Positions 46,201 to 55,372 of a DNA stretch of 64,000 nucleotides are shown here, in pieces (within the stretch, counting starts at the first letter, position 1; every line of letters begins with the position of its first letter). Source of the DNA: Lichenostomus cassidix. Lineage: Eukaryota > Chordata > Aves > Passeriformes > Meliphagidae. The stretch is taken from NCBI GenBank assembly GCA_008360975.2, contig CM039203.1:620001-684000 (forward strand). The letters are read 5' to 3'. Both the position numbers and the translations under genes were made by a program. The notes under the pieces are model-generated. The model worked only from the letters and a program-made list of their open reading frames with translations. It searched no databases and was not told the DNA's origin.

Positions 46201-49200
46201 GCCGCTGCCAGGTGGGTGATGTACGAGAAGCCGCGCTTCCACGGCCGCAAGTGCGTCCTGGCCGAGGGGGACGTGGAGATTGACAATCCCTGGACGGCGT
46301 ACGGGGAGAACGGGCAGCGCCGCGGGAGCGTCCCGTTCCGCATCGGCTCCTTCAAGAGGGTGGTGCGGGTGAGTGTATGGATCTTCCGGAGCCTCCCAGC
46401 ACCCACAAGCAGCGGTGCAGGACCCTGGAAGGCCGCTGTTCCCCCAGGATTACCGGACCCCCGAGATAAGCCTCTTCGCAGAGGAGAACGGCGAAGGCGC
46501 CCGGCTCAGGTTCACCGACTCGGCTGAGGACACTCGCACCCGGGGACAGGCGCTGGCTGCCGCCTCCATCATCGTCCACTCGGGCCTGTGAGCGGAACCC
46601 GGGGGCTGGGGGGTGCCAGGAGGGCTCCAGCAGGGATTGGAGCAGGGTGTGATGCCTTCCCCTCCTTCCCCAGGTGGCTGGTTTACTCCAAGCCTTTCTT
46701 CGACGATGATCCGTATGTTCTGGAGCCGGGCGGGTACCCCAATTTAAAGGCTTGGGGAGCAAAGGACCCATCCATCTGCTCCATGCATCCCATCAGGCTG
46801 GTGAGAGCTGGTTCCTGGGCTGTGGTTCTGGGATGCTGGGGCTGTAGCCAGGTGGAGCGTGTTCTGGCAGCTTCTGACTCCCATCGGTGGGATCCTGGTG
46901 TGGAATCAGGCCAAGCATAGCTCTGGAAAGTGCTCCTATGGGTTAGGGGTGAAGGAAAGCTTCAAAAGAGGTTCTTGAATGAAAACAACCCAAAAAACAG
47001 CTCAGGCTTTAAAGGGGGGTAGCAGATGTCCCTGCAAGGTCCCCTCCTGCCACCACAGCCTCACTGGGGCTCCTTCTCCTCGCAGGGCTGCCCCGTGGTG
47101 GAGAGACCCGGTGAGCCACAGGTGAGTGCTGGGGAAGCTGGGAGCTGTGGCTGGGATGGCTGTGGGACAATTCTCACCCTGCCATGTCCCCAGGTGCTGA
47201 TCTATGAGGCTGCAGCTTTCCAGGGCCGCAGCTTCACCATCAGCAGAGATATCTATGACCTGAAGCACCTGCCCGAGCCAGCACTGCCCACTGCGGGCTC
47301 CCTGCGTGTCCTGGGTGGCTGGTGAGTGGCAGGGGTAGGCAGGGCTGGCATCCCAGCTGGAACAGGCTGGGAAAGTGATGGTCACCCTGGCAAGGGCTGT
47401 GGGTGGCTTGGGAGAGAGGGTGTGGGTGGTGTCCCCGTGCCCCAGCATGTGGAAATCCTCTGGAGTGCTCACTGCCCGTGTCTGCCTGTGCCACAGCTGG
47501 GTTGGCTACGAGAAGGAAGGTTTCCGTGGGCACCAGTACCTGCTGGAGGAAGGGGAGTACCAGGACTGGAGGCAGTGGGGCGGCTACAGCAAGGAGCTGG
47601 TGTCCCTACGGCTGATCCGGACGGTGAGGGCAGGGATGGGAGTCGCTTGGGAAAGGACCTAGTGTGGGCAGAGAGAGCTAGGCACCCCCATCCCATCCTC
47701 ACCCCACAAACGAAGTCTTCCCTGCCTGTCAGGCAGCTGGGCATGGCCTGGGATCCCCCAGACTCATCCAAGCAGAAGTTTGGGAGCTGTTCCCATCCTC
47801 CCTGGGGTGCCTGAGGCTGGGCAGGATCCAGGCTGAGCCCACAGCCCCTTCCCCTGACTGACCATGGGCCTCCTTCTCCCCACAGGACTTCTCTGACCCA
47901 GCGCTGGTCCTCTTTGAGGCCATGGACTTCGAGGAGGGCCCAAGTGTGGAGCTGAGTGAGGCACTCCCTGACACACAGCTGGCTGGCTATGGCACTGTCA
48001 CCCAGTCCATCCATGTGCTGAGCGGCGTGTGAGCGTGGGGACAGGGCACAGGGGGCCTGGGGGGCAGCTGGGGGGGAACTGAGCCAACACTCCCCTTCTC
48101 CCTGCAGGTGGGTGGCCTACGAGGGCCCCAACTACTCGGGTGAGCAGTACATCCTGGAGAAGGGGGTGTACCGCAATTGCGAGGACTGGGGGGCCACCGA
48201 CTGTCACATCGCTTCGGCACAGCCCATCCTGCAGGTCAGGGGACATCCCCTTCCTCATGGGAGCCCCTGGGGCTGGTGGGGGTCACAGCCAGACACCCCT
48301 CAGCCCTGCTCTGTTCACTTCCAGGTCAAGGAACACAACCTCCACTTCGTCTCCAAGGTCAGGGGTGGTGGATGGGGAGACACAGCCCCTTGTGGGGTGG
48401 TGGTGATGCTTTGCGCCTCTCACCGAGCCCCTCTGCTCCCTCTCCCCAGATCCTACTTTTCTCAGAGCCTGACTTCTTGGGGGATCACGTTGCGTTTGAG
48501 GAGGACCAGGGGGCTCTGCCCGCAGCCTTCATCCCACGCTCCTGCAGAGTCCGTGGGGGCAGGTGTGGTGTCCTGGGCCATGTGGAATGGGGACAGGGAC
48601 AACAACCTGGGCAGCCCTGTGGGGCGGGGGGCAGGACAGGGTGCTGGGGGGTCACAGGAGGGATGGGTACCCACCGAGATGGCTCTGTCAGCCTGGGAAT
48701 GCTCCTCCCCACCAGCTGGATCCTGTTCGACGGGCAGGACTTCGCGGGAGAGCAGCACGTGCTGTCCGAGGGTGAATACCCCACACTCAGTGCCATGGGC
48801 TGCCTCTGCTCCACTGCCATCCGCTCCTTGAAGAAGGTGCCACTGGTGAGTTCCCTTTTCTCTTCTGAGACCCCCAAAAGGTTTTTGCGCTCTCACAGGC
48901 ACCCCCAGTTCTGGCTCTCCATCCCTGGAATCTTCACTCCTCCCCCCTTCCCCCTTCCCACCCCGTCTCTGTCCCCAATCCCACAGTTTTTCTCGGAACC
49001 CTCCATCTTCCTGCACGGGCTGGAGTGTTTCGAGGGGAAGGAGATCGAGCTGAACTCCGAAGTGCGGAGTCTCCAGGCAGAGGGATTCAACAACCATGTG
49101 CTGTCGGTGCGGGTCAAAGGAGGGATGTAAGTGAGCCCCTGTCCCTCAGCACCCCGTGGGTGTCACCTGCCCACCCGAGGTGACCTGTCCCATGCCTTCC

Positions 49201-50654
49201 TGCCCCCACAGCTGGGTGCTGTGCGAGCACGGTGATTTCCGAGGGCGGCAGTGGCTGCTGGACTGCACTGAGATCACCAACTGGCTGACCTACAGTGGGC
49301 TGCAGCACGTGGGGTCCCTCTACCCCATCCGCCAGGTGAGTGTCACCTTTGGGAGGGGACAGGGCACTGGCACCTGGGGGGCAAACCCCAAAACCCCGGG
49401 GCACAAGGCTCACATGGAGATAAAGAGCTGGGGGAGCCTGGGGAGCAGCAGCCTGCAGCTGATGATTCTGACACAGGAAACGTGCCACCAGCTCGGCACT
49501 GTCACCCAGATTCCTGTCCCCCACCCTGGGAGTGGCAGCCTCTGTGGTGAAACGCTCCCTGTGGGTAGCTGCCTTGTAAAATCCACGGCATCCCAATGCA
49601 GTGAGCCGTGCCCATGCCAGCTACAAGGGACAGGTCACGGTCACAGCCATCACCCTGGGGACCTCCTGGGGGACAATGGGGAGAACACCCAGGGGTCCAG
49701 GATCCTCCCTTCCCAAAGCCCCAGCCAGGTGAGGCAGCAGGGTTTTTTGGGTGCAAAGCCCATGTTTCTCTCATTGCAGAGACGGATCTATTTCCGCATC
49801 AGAAGCAGGGAGCTGGAGCTCTTCCTCTCAGTCCCCGATGATGTGGAGGACATGAAGGCAGGGCGGGTGGTGGTCTCCAGCCTGAGTGAGCAGAGCAACT
49901 CCATCTGGTACTACGAAGATGGGCTCATCAAAAACCAGGTCAGGGCTGAGGTGTGACAGCCAGCACCCCCGAGGGGACCGGGGCAGCCCCTGGCAGGACT
50001 CCTGCTAGGGTACTCCCCACCTCACAGCCATTTTCCAGGGTTTACAACAGCTTTTCCCAGCCTCTGACCTCAGCCTTGTCCCTAGAAATCTGGTGATTGT
50101 CCCCTCTGAATCTCCCCTGGAGATGTGAAGTCATTCCTGCCTTCCCTGTGGAGTTTTCATCACCCTCATCACTGCCACCTCTCACTGAGGGGTTTTCCTG
50201 CTCATCCCACACTCACCAGTTTCGTTTACAGGGAAATCCCTCTGAGCCTTTGTGTCCCTCGCAGGTGGCCCCCAACATGAGCCTGCAGGTCATCGGGCCG
50301 GCCGGGAAGGGCTCAAAGGCCGTGCTGTGGTCTGAGACTCGGATGCCACGTCAGACCTGGAGCGTGGATTCTCAAGGACGAATCCGCAGCCAGATGTTTG
50401 AGGACATGATCCTTGATGTCAAGGGTGAGGCCTCAGCACTGTGCAGGGGCAGCTTCCTCAGGGATGCCCAGAAATGGGGTGTCTGGCTGTGACACGGGGC
50501 ACCCACCCCCTGAGCACCATCAGGAGTGGGGTTTGCCCTCCCCAAACCTTCCCCTTGCTCTGCAGGCGGCCGAACCTACGACCGGGACCACGCCATCGTT
50601 TGGGACATGGCTGATCAAAGACCTACACAGATCTGGGACATCCAGGTGCTATGA
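43207..50654 (+). CDS. CRYBG2: Crystallin beta-gamma domain containing 2 (AIM1-like)
   Basis: Nineteen coding exons, plus strand: 43207-45189, 45693-45740, 45832-45950, 46212-46368, 46448-46587, 46674-46800, 47086-47121, 47194-47321, 47497-47623, 47886-48028, 48108-48234, 48325-48357, 48450-48562, 48716-48845, 48987-49126, 49212-49335, 49780-49938, 50265-50424, 50566-50654. Phases agree throughout; 1360 aa from the chosen ATG (Kozak G at -3 and +4). Residues 1-661 are a disordered Pro/Glu/Ser-rich region from one large exon. Twelve beta/gamma-crystallin Greek-key motifs follow (about 678-1225), mostly one per exon, each odd/even pair forming a domain, with two short linker exons. A C-terminal ricin-type beta-trefoil (1226-1360) ends in QIWDIQVL. 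The family (AIM1/CRYBG1-3) is non-lens; its molecular role is poorly known. The open frame extends upstream past an acceptor-like site at 43124, so the true N-terminus may lie in an earlier exon. Confidence 0.93.
45328..45419. repeat. 23-bp minisatellite in CRYBG2 intron 1
   Basis: Four consecutive 23-bp units (45328-45350, 45351-45373, 45374-45396, 45397-45419) with the pattern GGGATGGGTGATGGGAGGATACT and substitutions, then a decayed tail to about 45500. G-rich on the coding strand. It lies in the intron after the long first coding exon. Confidence 0.85.
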
Positions 50655-51250
50655 GGGGCAGAGGTGCCATGGGGCAGGATGGGGACACCCAAGCACCTCT
50701 CTACCCCATCTGCTGGTGTGAAGGATGCCCATCAACCTCTCCATCACGGGGGAACCCTGAACATGGTTCATGAAGGATCCCATGGACACAACCAGCGTGG
50801 CACCCTCTGGAGAGCAGCAGAGCCCCCTCCCCACAAGCATTTCTTCCCCCAGAACTGTATTTATGTACGTGTGTAAGATACAGCCCTGCTTGTCTGGGCC
50901 AGCTCTGCCTGAGTGGTCAGTGTCCTTGGTCTTGTCCTTGCACTGCCCACAGCCTGGCACTGCCCACTGCCCGCCGCCAGCCCAGGCCTGATCCTGCTGC
51001 CAGGATGGGATCCCAGTGCCCTCTAGTGCCCACGGGCACAGACAGCTCCGCGGCCATGGAGTTTGAGGCGGGAGGCACTGGCCAAGCCGTGCCCTGGGAG
51101 CACCGGGGGCTGAGGGACCACAGCAGCTCCAGCTCAGCTGCGGCCTTAGGGGGTCCCATCGAGGCACCCCGGGCTGAGCTGTGGGCCAGCCGCGTTCACT
51201 GCACCTGATGCAGGGCTGCATCATGGCTCAGGCAGCCACACGAGGGACTC
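50655..51250 (+). other. CRYBG2 3' flank / presumed 3'UTR
   Basis: Follows the CRYBG2 stop codon. No AATAAA or ATTAAA signal was found before the CpG-rich promoter-like element at 51.3 kb, so the mRNA end is unresolved; a variant signal is likely. No coding exon was recognised. Confidence 0.4.
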
Positions 51251-51287
51251 AAAGGTTAAGATCTGACTGGCAGGAAGGGACGCTGAA

Positions 51288-51478
51288 GAAAGTGAAATTC
51301 CCTCACTGTCGCTGAGCCCTCAGCACGCCGCAGCTCCCACTCGAGCCGCGGCCGCCCCTCACAACGAGCGAGCCCGCCTTTTCCGGTCTTATATGCCCTC
51401 TGCCAGGCCAGGATTGGCTGAGGGCGGGAGCTGGCGGCACCTGACTGGCGGGGAGCATAGCCCTTGCTACGGGATTGG
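51288..51478 (-). promoter_or_regulatory. Unassigned TATA/CCAAT promoter-like element
   Basis: Read on the minus strand: CCAAT box at 51474-51478, second CCAAT at 51413-51417, a CCCGCCC GC-box at about 51423-51429, and a TATA-like CATATAAG at 51388-51395. This is the order and spacing of a strong core promoter starting near 51360. An interferon-response-type motif, GAAAGTGAAA, is at 51288-51297 (plus strand). Transcription would run antisense into the CRYBG2 3' end. No coding exon was identified for it. It sits in a small CpG island (about 51300-51900). Confidence 0.45.
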
Positions 51479-51562
51479 CCAGGGCTGCGCGCGGGCTGCG
51501 CGCGATGCCACGCCCGGCCTGAGGGGGACGCGGGCGAGTCCCGGCAGCACCCGCCGAGTGCC

Positions 51563-51598
51563 GGGGGACACTGCGGGGGACACGGCGGGGGACACTGC
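51563..51598. repeat. 12-bp tandem repeat, 3 copies
   Basis: Units of GGGGGACACTGC at 51563-51574, 51575-51586 (one change) and 51587-51598. It lies between the promoter-like element and the 3' end of the CD52-like gene. Confidence 0.85.
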
Positions 51599-51738
51599 GG
51601 GGTCCCAGCTCTGCTCCCCCACCTCACCGAGGGTTGAAGCCCCGGGTAAGGGGCCGGTGCGGCGCCCCCCACCCCCGTCAGCCCCGGTGCCGAACCGCCC
51701 CGACGCGGAGAAAAGCCCGAGGTCTCGGCACCAGCGCG

Positions 51739-51744
51739 TTTATT
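51739..51744 (-). terminator. Poly(A) signal of the CD52-like gene
   Basis: AATAAA on the minus strand about 170 nt past the stop codon at 51915. It gives a short 3'UTR suited to a small mRNA and supports the two-exon model being a real transcription unit. Confidence 0.7.
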
Positions 51745-51914
51745 TCTCCACTCCCCAAGGCCGGGGGCTCACTCCGAGGCCCGGGGTCGAGGGGGAAGAA
51801 GGGCGGCAGGAACGGGAGCGGTGCCGTGCTGCTGGCGTGCGGGGAATGCCATCCTGGGGAGGGTCTTCTCGGGGGTTCCGGGGAGGCGGGGGGCACGCCG
51901 GTATCCCTTCCCGA

Positions 51915-53476
51915 TCAGCGCAGGTGCAGGCAGAGCGCCCCGATCACCCCCATGGCGATGGAGAGGAGCGGCGGGCGAGCGCCCGGCGGGCTCAGGCTGG
52001 TGCTGGTGACGTTGCTCGGTGCGGTATCTTTGGGAGGAGACTCCTCCTCTTTCGCCTGGCCGAGGGACTGGAAAAGAAAACGAGTTTCAGACATCCCTCC
52101 CAACAGCAGCACGGGGGTGAAAGCCCCCAGAGCCCTCACCCCACGGTCGTGGGGGAAAAGGGAGCTGGGGCACTGGTGCCCACACTGCCCCAGCCCAGGC
52201 AGGACAAACAGCCTCCTGGCCGGTTCCCCTTCACATTCAAACTCTTGGCTTTTGCATTGTCCTAACGCAGTGGGGGAAGTGAGCTCTTCCTGGAATCGCT
52301 GCCCTGGTTCTAACCGGGGGCTGTTAGAAATTAAGGGGGGAAGTGGGAGCCAGCAAGTGGTCTCTGCTCCTCCAGCTGCTGCGAGGAAGTGGCGAGAAGG
52401 TGACGAACCGCGGGCCCTGCAGCAAAGGATGAGGTGGGGTGTGGGGACAGAGCTGGGAAATGCCCGTGCTGGAAATGAGGGGCAGGGGGAGGAGGGACCC
52501 CTGTCCCCCGGGCTGTTGCAAACAGGGAGGTTGCCGTCGCTGTGTGACATGCAGAACAGCCAGGATGGCGATTTCAGGGCAGTTTCCTTCCGTCTCTAAC
52601 ACTGTCCTGGCTGCTGGAAAAGGGATGCCCTTCCCCACTGTCAAACACACTGTCTTACACCCCTGCTCAGGGTCCCTCCAGAGACGGGAAAGGACCAGGA
52701 ATAGAGCCCAAAACTCTGCTCTGCCCCTTCACCGCACTCTTGTCCTTTTTGGCTGGTTTACAGATGGGGAATCCCAAAATGTAAATGCACCCCGTGGTAC
52801 CAGGAGCAGGTTGCAGCTCTGTGGAACTTCATAAGTGAAATAAGCACAGATAAACCTGGCCCCATTACCAACATGTTGTTGGGAAAAAATCATCCCAAAA
52901 GCTGCCCCGAAGAGCATCATGTTCCCCAAAAGCATTGGCGGGTTCATCCCTCCCATGTAACACTCTTCACCCAGGAGAGCCCCAACATCCCTCAGAACAG
53001 CTCTTGGACCAAACCCCCATGGAGCCCTCCAGCAGGAAAGAAAATAGTGTCCAGTGGGGAGAGGTGAGAGGAAACCACAGAGATGTGTCCACCCAGGCCC
53101 TCCGGCCAGCCACGCTCACACTGGGCACAGGCTGTGGCCAGCATGCAAAGGAGAGGCTGGAAGATGGGCTGGAGAGCTCAGTGTGAGGGTTACAGATGTG
53201 ACTGGTACTCTTAAGTGAAAGAAATGCTTCCAAAAAGCACCGTATGGAAGTATTCAGATCTCCCGGACCACGGCACAAAGCTCTTGGTAAGATCATAGCG
53301 GTTAAAGCCAAAGAGAAAACCAAATGCTGAGGTTTCCAGCTGAAAGGAGAAATTCCCCCACTGGCTGAACCCTCCCCACCCATGGGACAGAGCTGGCTGG
53401 ACCCCCAAGTTCTTACCAGGCAGAGGACAAGCAGGGCGAGGAGCAGGAGCAGGCGGATGCGCTGGAGGGACAGCAT
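51915..53476 (-). CDS. CD52: CD52-like GPI-anchored glycopeptide
   Basis: Two coding exons, minus strand: 53417-53476 and 51915-52067, GT-AG, phase 0 junction, 70 aa plus TGA. Exon 1 encodes a Leu-rich signal peptide (MLSLQRIR then an unbroken hydrophobic run to residue 20). Exon 2 gives a short polar, Glu/Ser/Thr/Pro-rich ectodomain with one N-glycosylation sequon (Asn39-Val-Thr41). It ends in a hydrophobic tail, LLSIAMGVIGALCL, typical of a GPI-attachment signal; the cleavage site is probably near Ser46-Ala50. Human CD52 has the same plan in 61 aa: signal peptide, about 12-residue mature glycopeptide with a single sequon, GPI tail. The gene lies between CRYBG2 and UBXN11 in the orientation of human CD52. 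Sequence identity is low, so the call rests on architecture plus synteny. An in-frame upstream Met (MKCHSIW) is less likely as start. Confidence 0.72.
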
Positions 53477-54307
53477 GGCTGGGGCTCTCCAGATGCTGTG
53501 ACACTTCATGTGACACTTCCTCGTCTGCTCCGAGCTTTTAACCACCACGGATGCACCAATCACCAGAGCCCCAAATCACACTTCCCGTCCCCGAAAGCCG
53601 GTGGGACCCAGGGCAGTTTGGGGAAGCTGCATGTGCTGCCTGTGCTGTGAGGCAGAAGGTGCCAGACGTGCTGTGGGGATCTCAAGTCTCTGGAGCAGTT
53701 TATCTACATCCCCCAGCACGAGAGCAACTCCCACTCCCTGTTCTGTGGCATGACAGTGATAAATAACAGAATGCAGAAATTTTCAGTTTTCCTGAAGTTG
53801 CTGAATAGAGCTTAAAGCTTAACTGGTAAAAATAAGATTAAAAGATATAAAGGTATGAACACAGGATGATAAACATGGCTAGAAACAGTGGAGAAACAGG
53901 TAAAAAGGACTACAGTGGGGTCTTTTGGCAAGTTATGTAAAAAGAAGGAACTCCAGGTGGACCTGGAACCAAGATGTCCCTTGGGTTTTCAGTTACAGAT
54001 CCAAGTAATGGATCAGGGAAATGCTTCCTTTAGGCCCTCAAATGCATCTCTTCACAGCAAATCTCTGAGCTCCTTCACCCACTCAGCAGCAGCAGCAGGA
54101 AGCAAAGGGGAGCTGGCTCTTTGAAGATGGTTTGAAATTAAGTCACTGGACCGTGCTGAGAACACACACCTGCTGTCTGGTGAAGCACAGCTTGGTGAGC
54201 TCTCTGTCAGTTTCCGCCCAGCGCCGAGGGCTTCTCTGCGGAAAATCTGCACCAAGTTTAGCTCAGTTTTGCTCTTTGGGGAAGTTAAAACGAAAGTCTT
54301 CTGAGCA
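53477..54307. other. CD52-UBXN11 intergenic region
   Basis: Head-to-head spacer. Next to the CD52 start is a tandem 12-bp repeat (TGTGACACTTCM at 53497-53508 and 53509-53520), the second copy of which runs into an ETS-type GAGGAAGT core on the minus strand (53515-53522). AT-rich DNA with GATA-like motifs is at about 53825-53885. No coding exon seen. Confidence 0.45.
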
Positions 54308-54466
54308 CAGCCAACATCCCTGGAAGTGTCCAAGGCCAGGCTGGATGGGGTTTGGAGCAACCTGGGATAGCAGAAGGTGTGATGTCCCTGCCCATGGCAG
54401 GGGTGCAATGGGATGGGCTTTGAGGTCCCTTGAGCCCAAACCAGTCCGTGGTTCTGTGAACACCCC
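54308..54466 (+). mobile_element. CR1 LINE 3'-end fragment
   Basis: About 160 bp in sense orientation: GGAAGTGTCCAAGGCCAGGC, then a segment with CCCATGGCAGGGGTGCAATG, ending GTCCGTGGTTCTGTGAA. A 5'-truncated CR1 tail located upstream of the UBXN11 promoter. Confidence 0.85.
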
Positions 54467-54823
54467 ATCAAAGGAGGTGAAATAGGGGGTAAAATTGGCC
54501 TGTCCTGCTCCTATCTAGCTGGCAAGGCTGAGCTCCCTGGAGGGCAGCACTTCCCTGGGATGTGGGACACGCAGGGAAGGATCCTGGGATGGTGACAAGC
54601 TCTGGGAGGAGCTCAGGACATCAGCGAGGCCGACAGCAGTGCCGAGGCGAGAAAGAGACCAAGGAAGCAGGTGAAGGAATCGGGAGGAGGTGCACGCCGT
54701 GAGGAGCCGCAGGCCAGGCTGATGTGCATGAACACAGGCAGAGAGTGTGCGGAGAGGAGAGAAACGGGATCCACTCCCGCTCCGGTCCCGATCCCGATCC
54801 CGCACCCCGGGAGAACCCGCGCT

Positions 54824-54914
54824 GCATGCTGGGAATTGTAGTCCCCAGGCCCACAGTGCTCACCACGTGATCAGCGCCGGGCCAATCGCAGCGGCCCCAC
54901 GTCGCCGTGGCAAC
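54824..54914 (+). promoter_or_regulatory. UBXN11 promoter: ZNF143 site, E-box, CCAAT, X-box
   Basis: Four recognisable elements within 90 bp just upstream of the first exon. A ZNF143/STAF-type motif (ACTACAATTCCCAGCATGC on the minus strand) is at 54824-54842. The E-box CACGTG is at 54864-54869. CCAAT is at 54882-54886. An inverted-repeat X-box, GTCGCC-GT-GGCAAC, is at 54901-54914, matching the RFX consensus RYYNYY N2 RRNRAC. No TATA box. Transcription probably begins near 54900-54925. Confidence 0.65.
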
Positions 54915-54928
54915 CGCCCGTAAACAAG

Positions 54929-55371
54929 ATGGCGGCGTGGGGGTGAGTGAGGCCTTGGGGACCAAAGGCGGGGACACCCCAGGGTCCGGAAACCCTCCCC
55001 AGGCTCGGGGATCGCCCCCGAGGGTCCTCCCAACACACCCCGGGTGCTCCCAGCGCTGCCACCCCTGTCAGCCCCCCCAGAGCACTCCTCCCCAGTCACC
55101 CCCTGGTTATCCCCCTTATTTTGAGCCCCTTTATGCCCCCCATCCCTCAAACTGCCCATTCTGACCGGAAAACAATGGTGGGGCACTGGGAGGAGGGGCT
55201 GATCACAAAAATGTACAGTTTGGGATTTTTTTGACAGCATTTTTGCTGATATTTTTAAAAATTACCCTGTCAAGCAAATGCCACCAAAGTGATATGAAAA
55301 TAAAGCCCAATACACTCCAATCCTGGTCACAGGTAACAGGTGTTTGTGCTTTCAGGCGCAGCTCGTGCTGA
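54929..55371 (+). other. Upstream ORF in UBXN11 5' leader (spliced)
   Basis: The first ATG (54929) follows the promoter and precedes a GT donor at 54943. Joining 54929-54942 to the acceptor exon at 55356 reads M-A-A-W-G-R-S-S-C and stops with TGA at 55369-55371, one base before the main ATG at 55373. It is therefore a nine-codon upstream ORF, not the protein start. The reading depends on this splice junction. Confidence 0.5.
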
Positions 55372-55372
55372 C

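Noticed and set aside
54929..54942. First ATG of UBXN11 exon 1 as protein start
   Set aside because: After splicing it meets TGA at 55369 and does not join the coding frame; reclassified as an upstream ORF.
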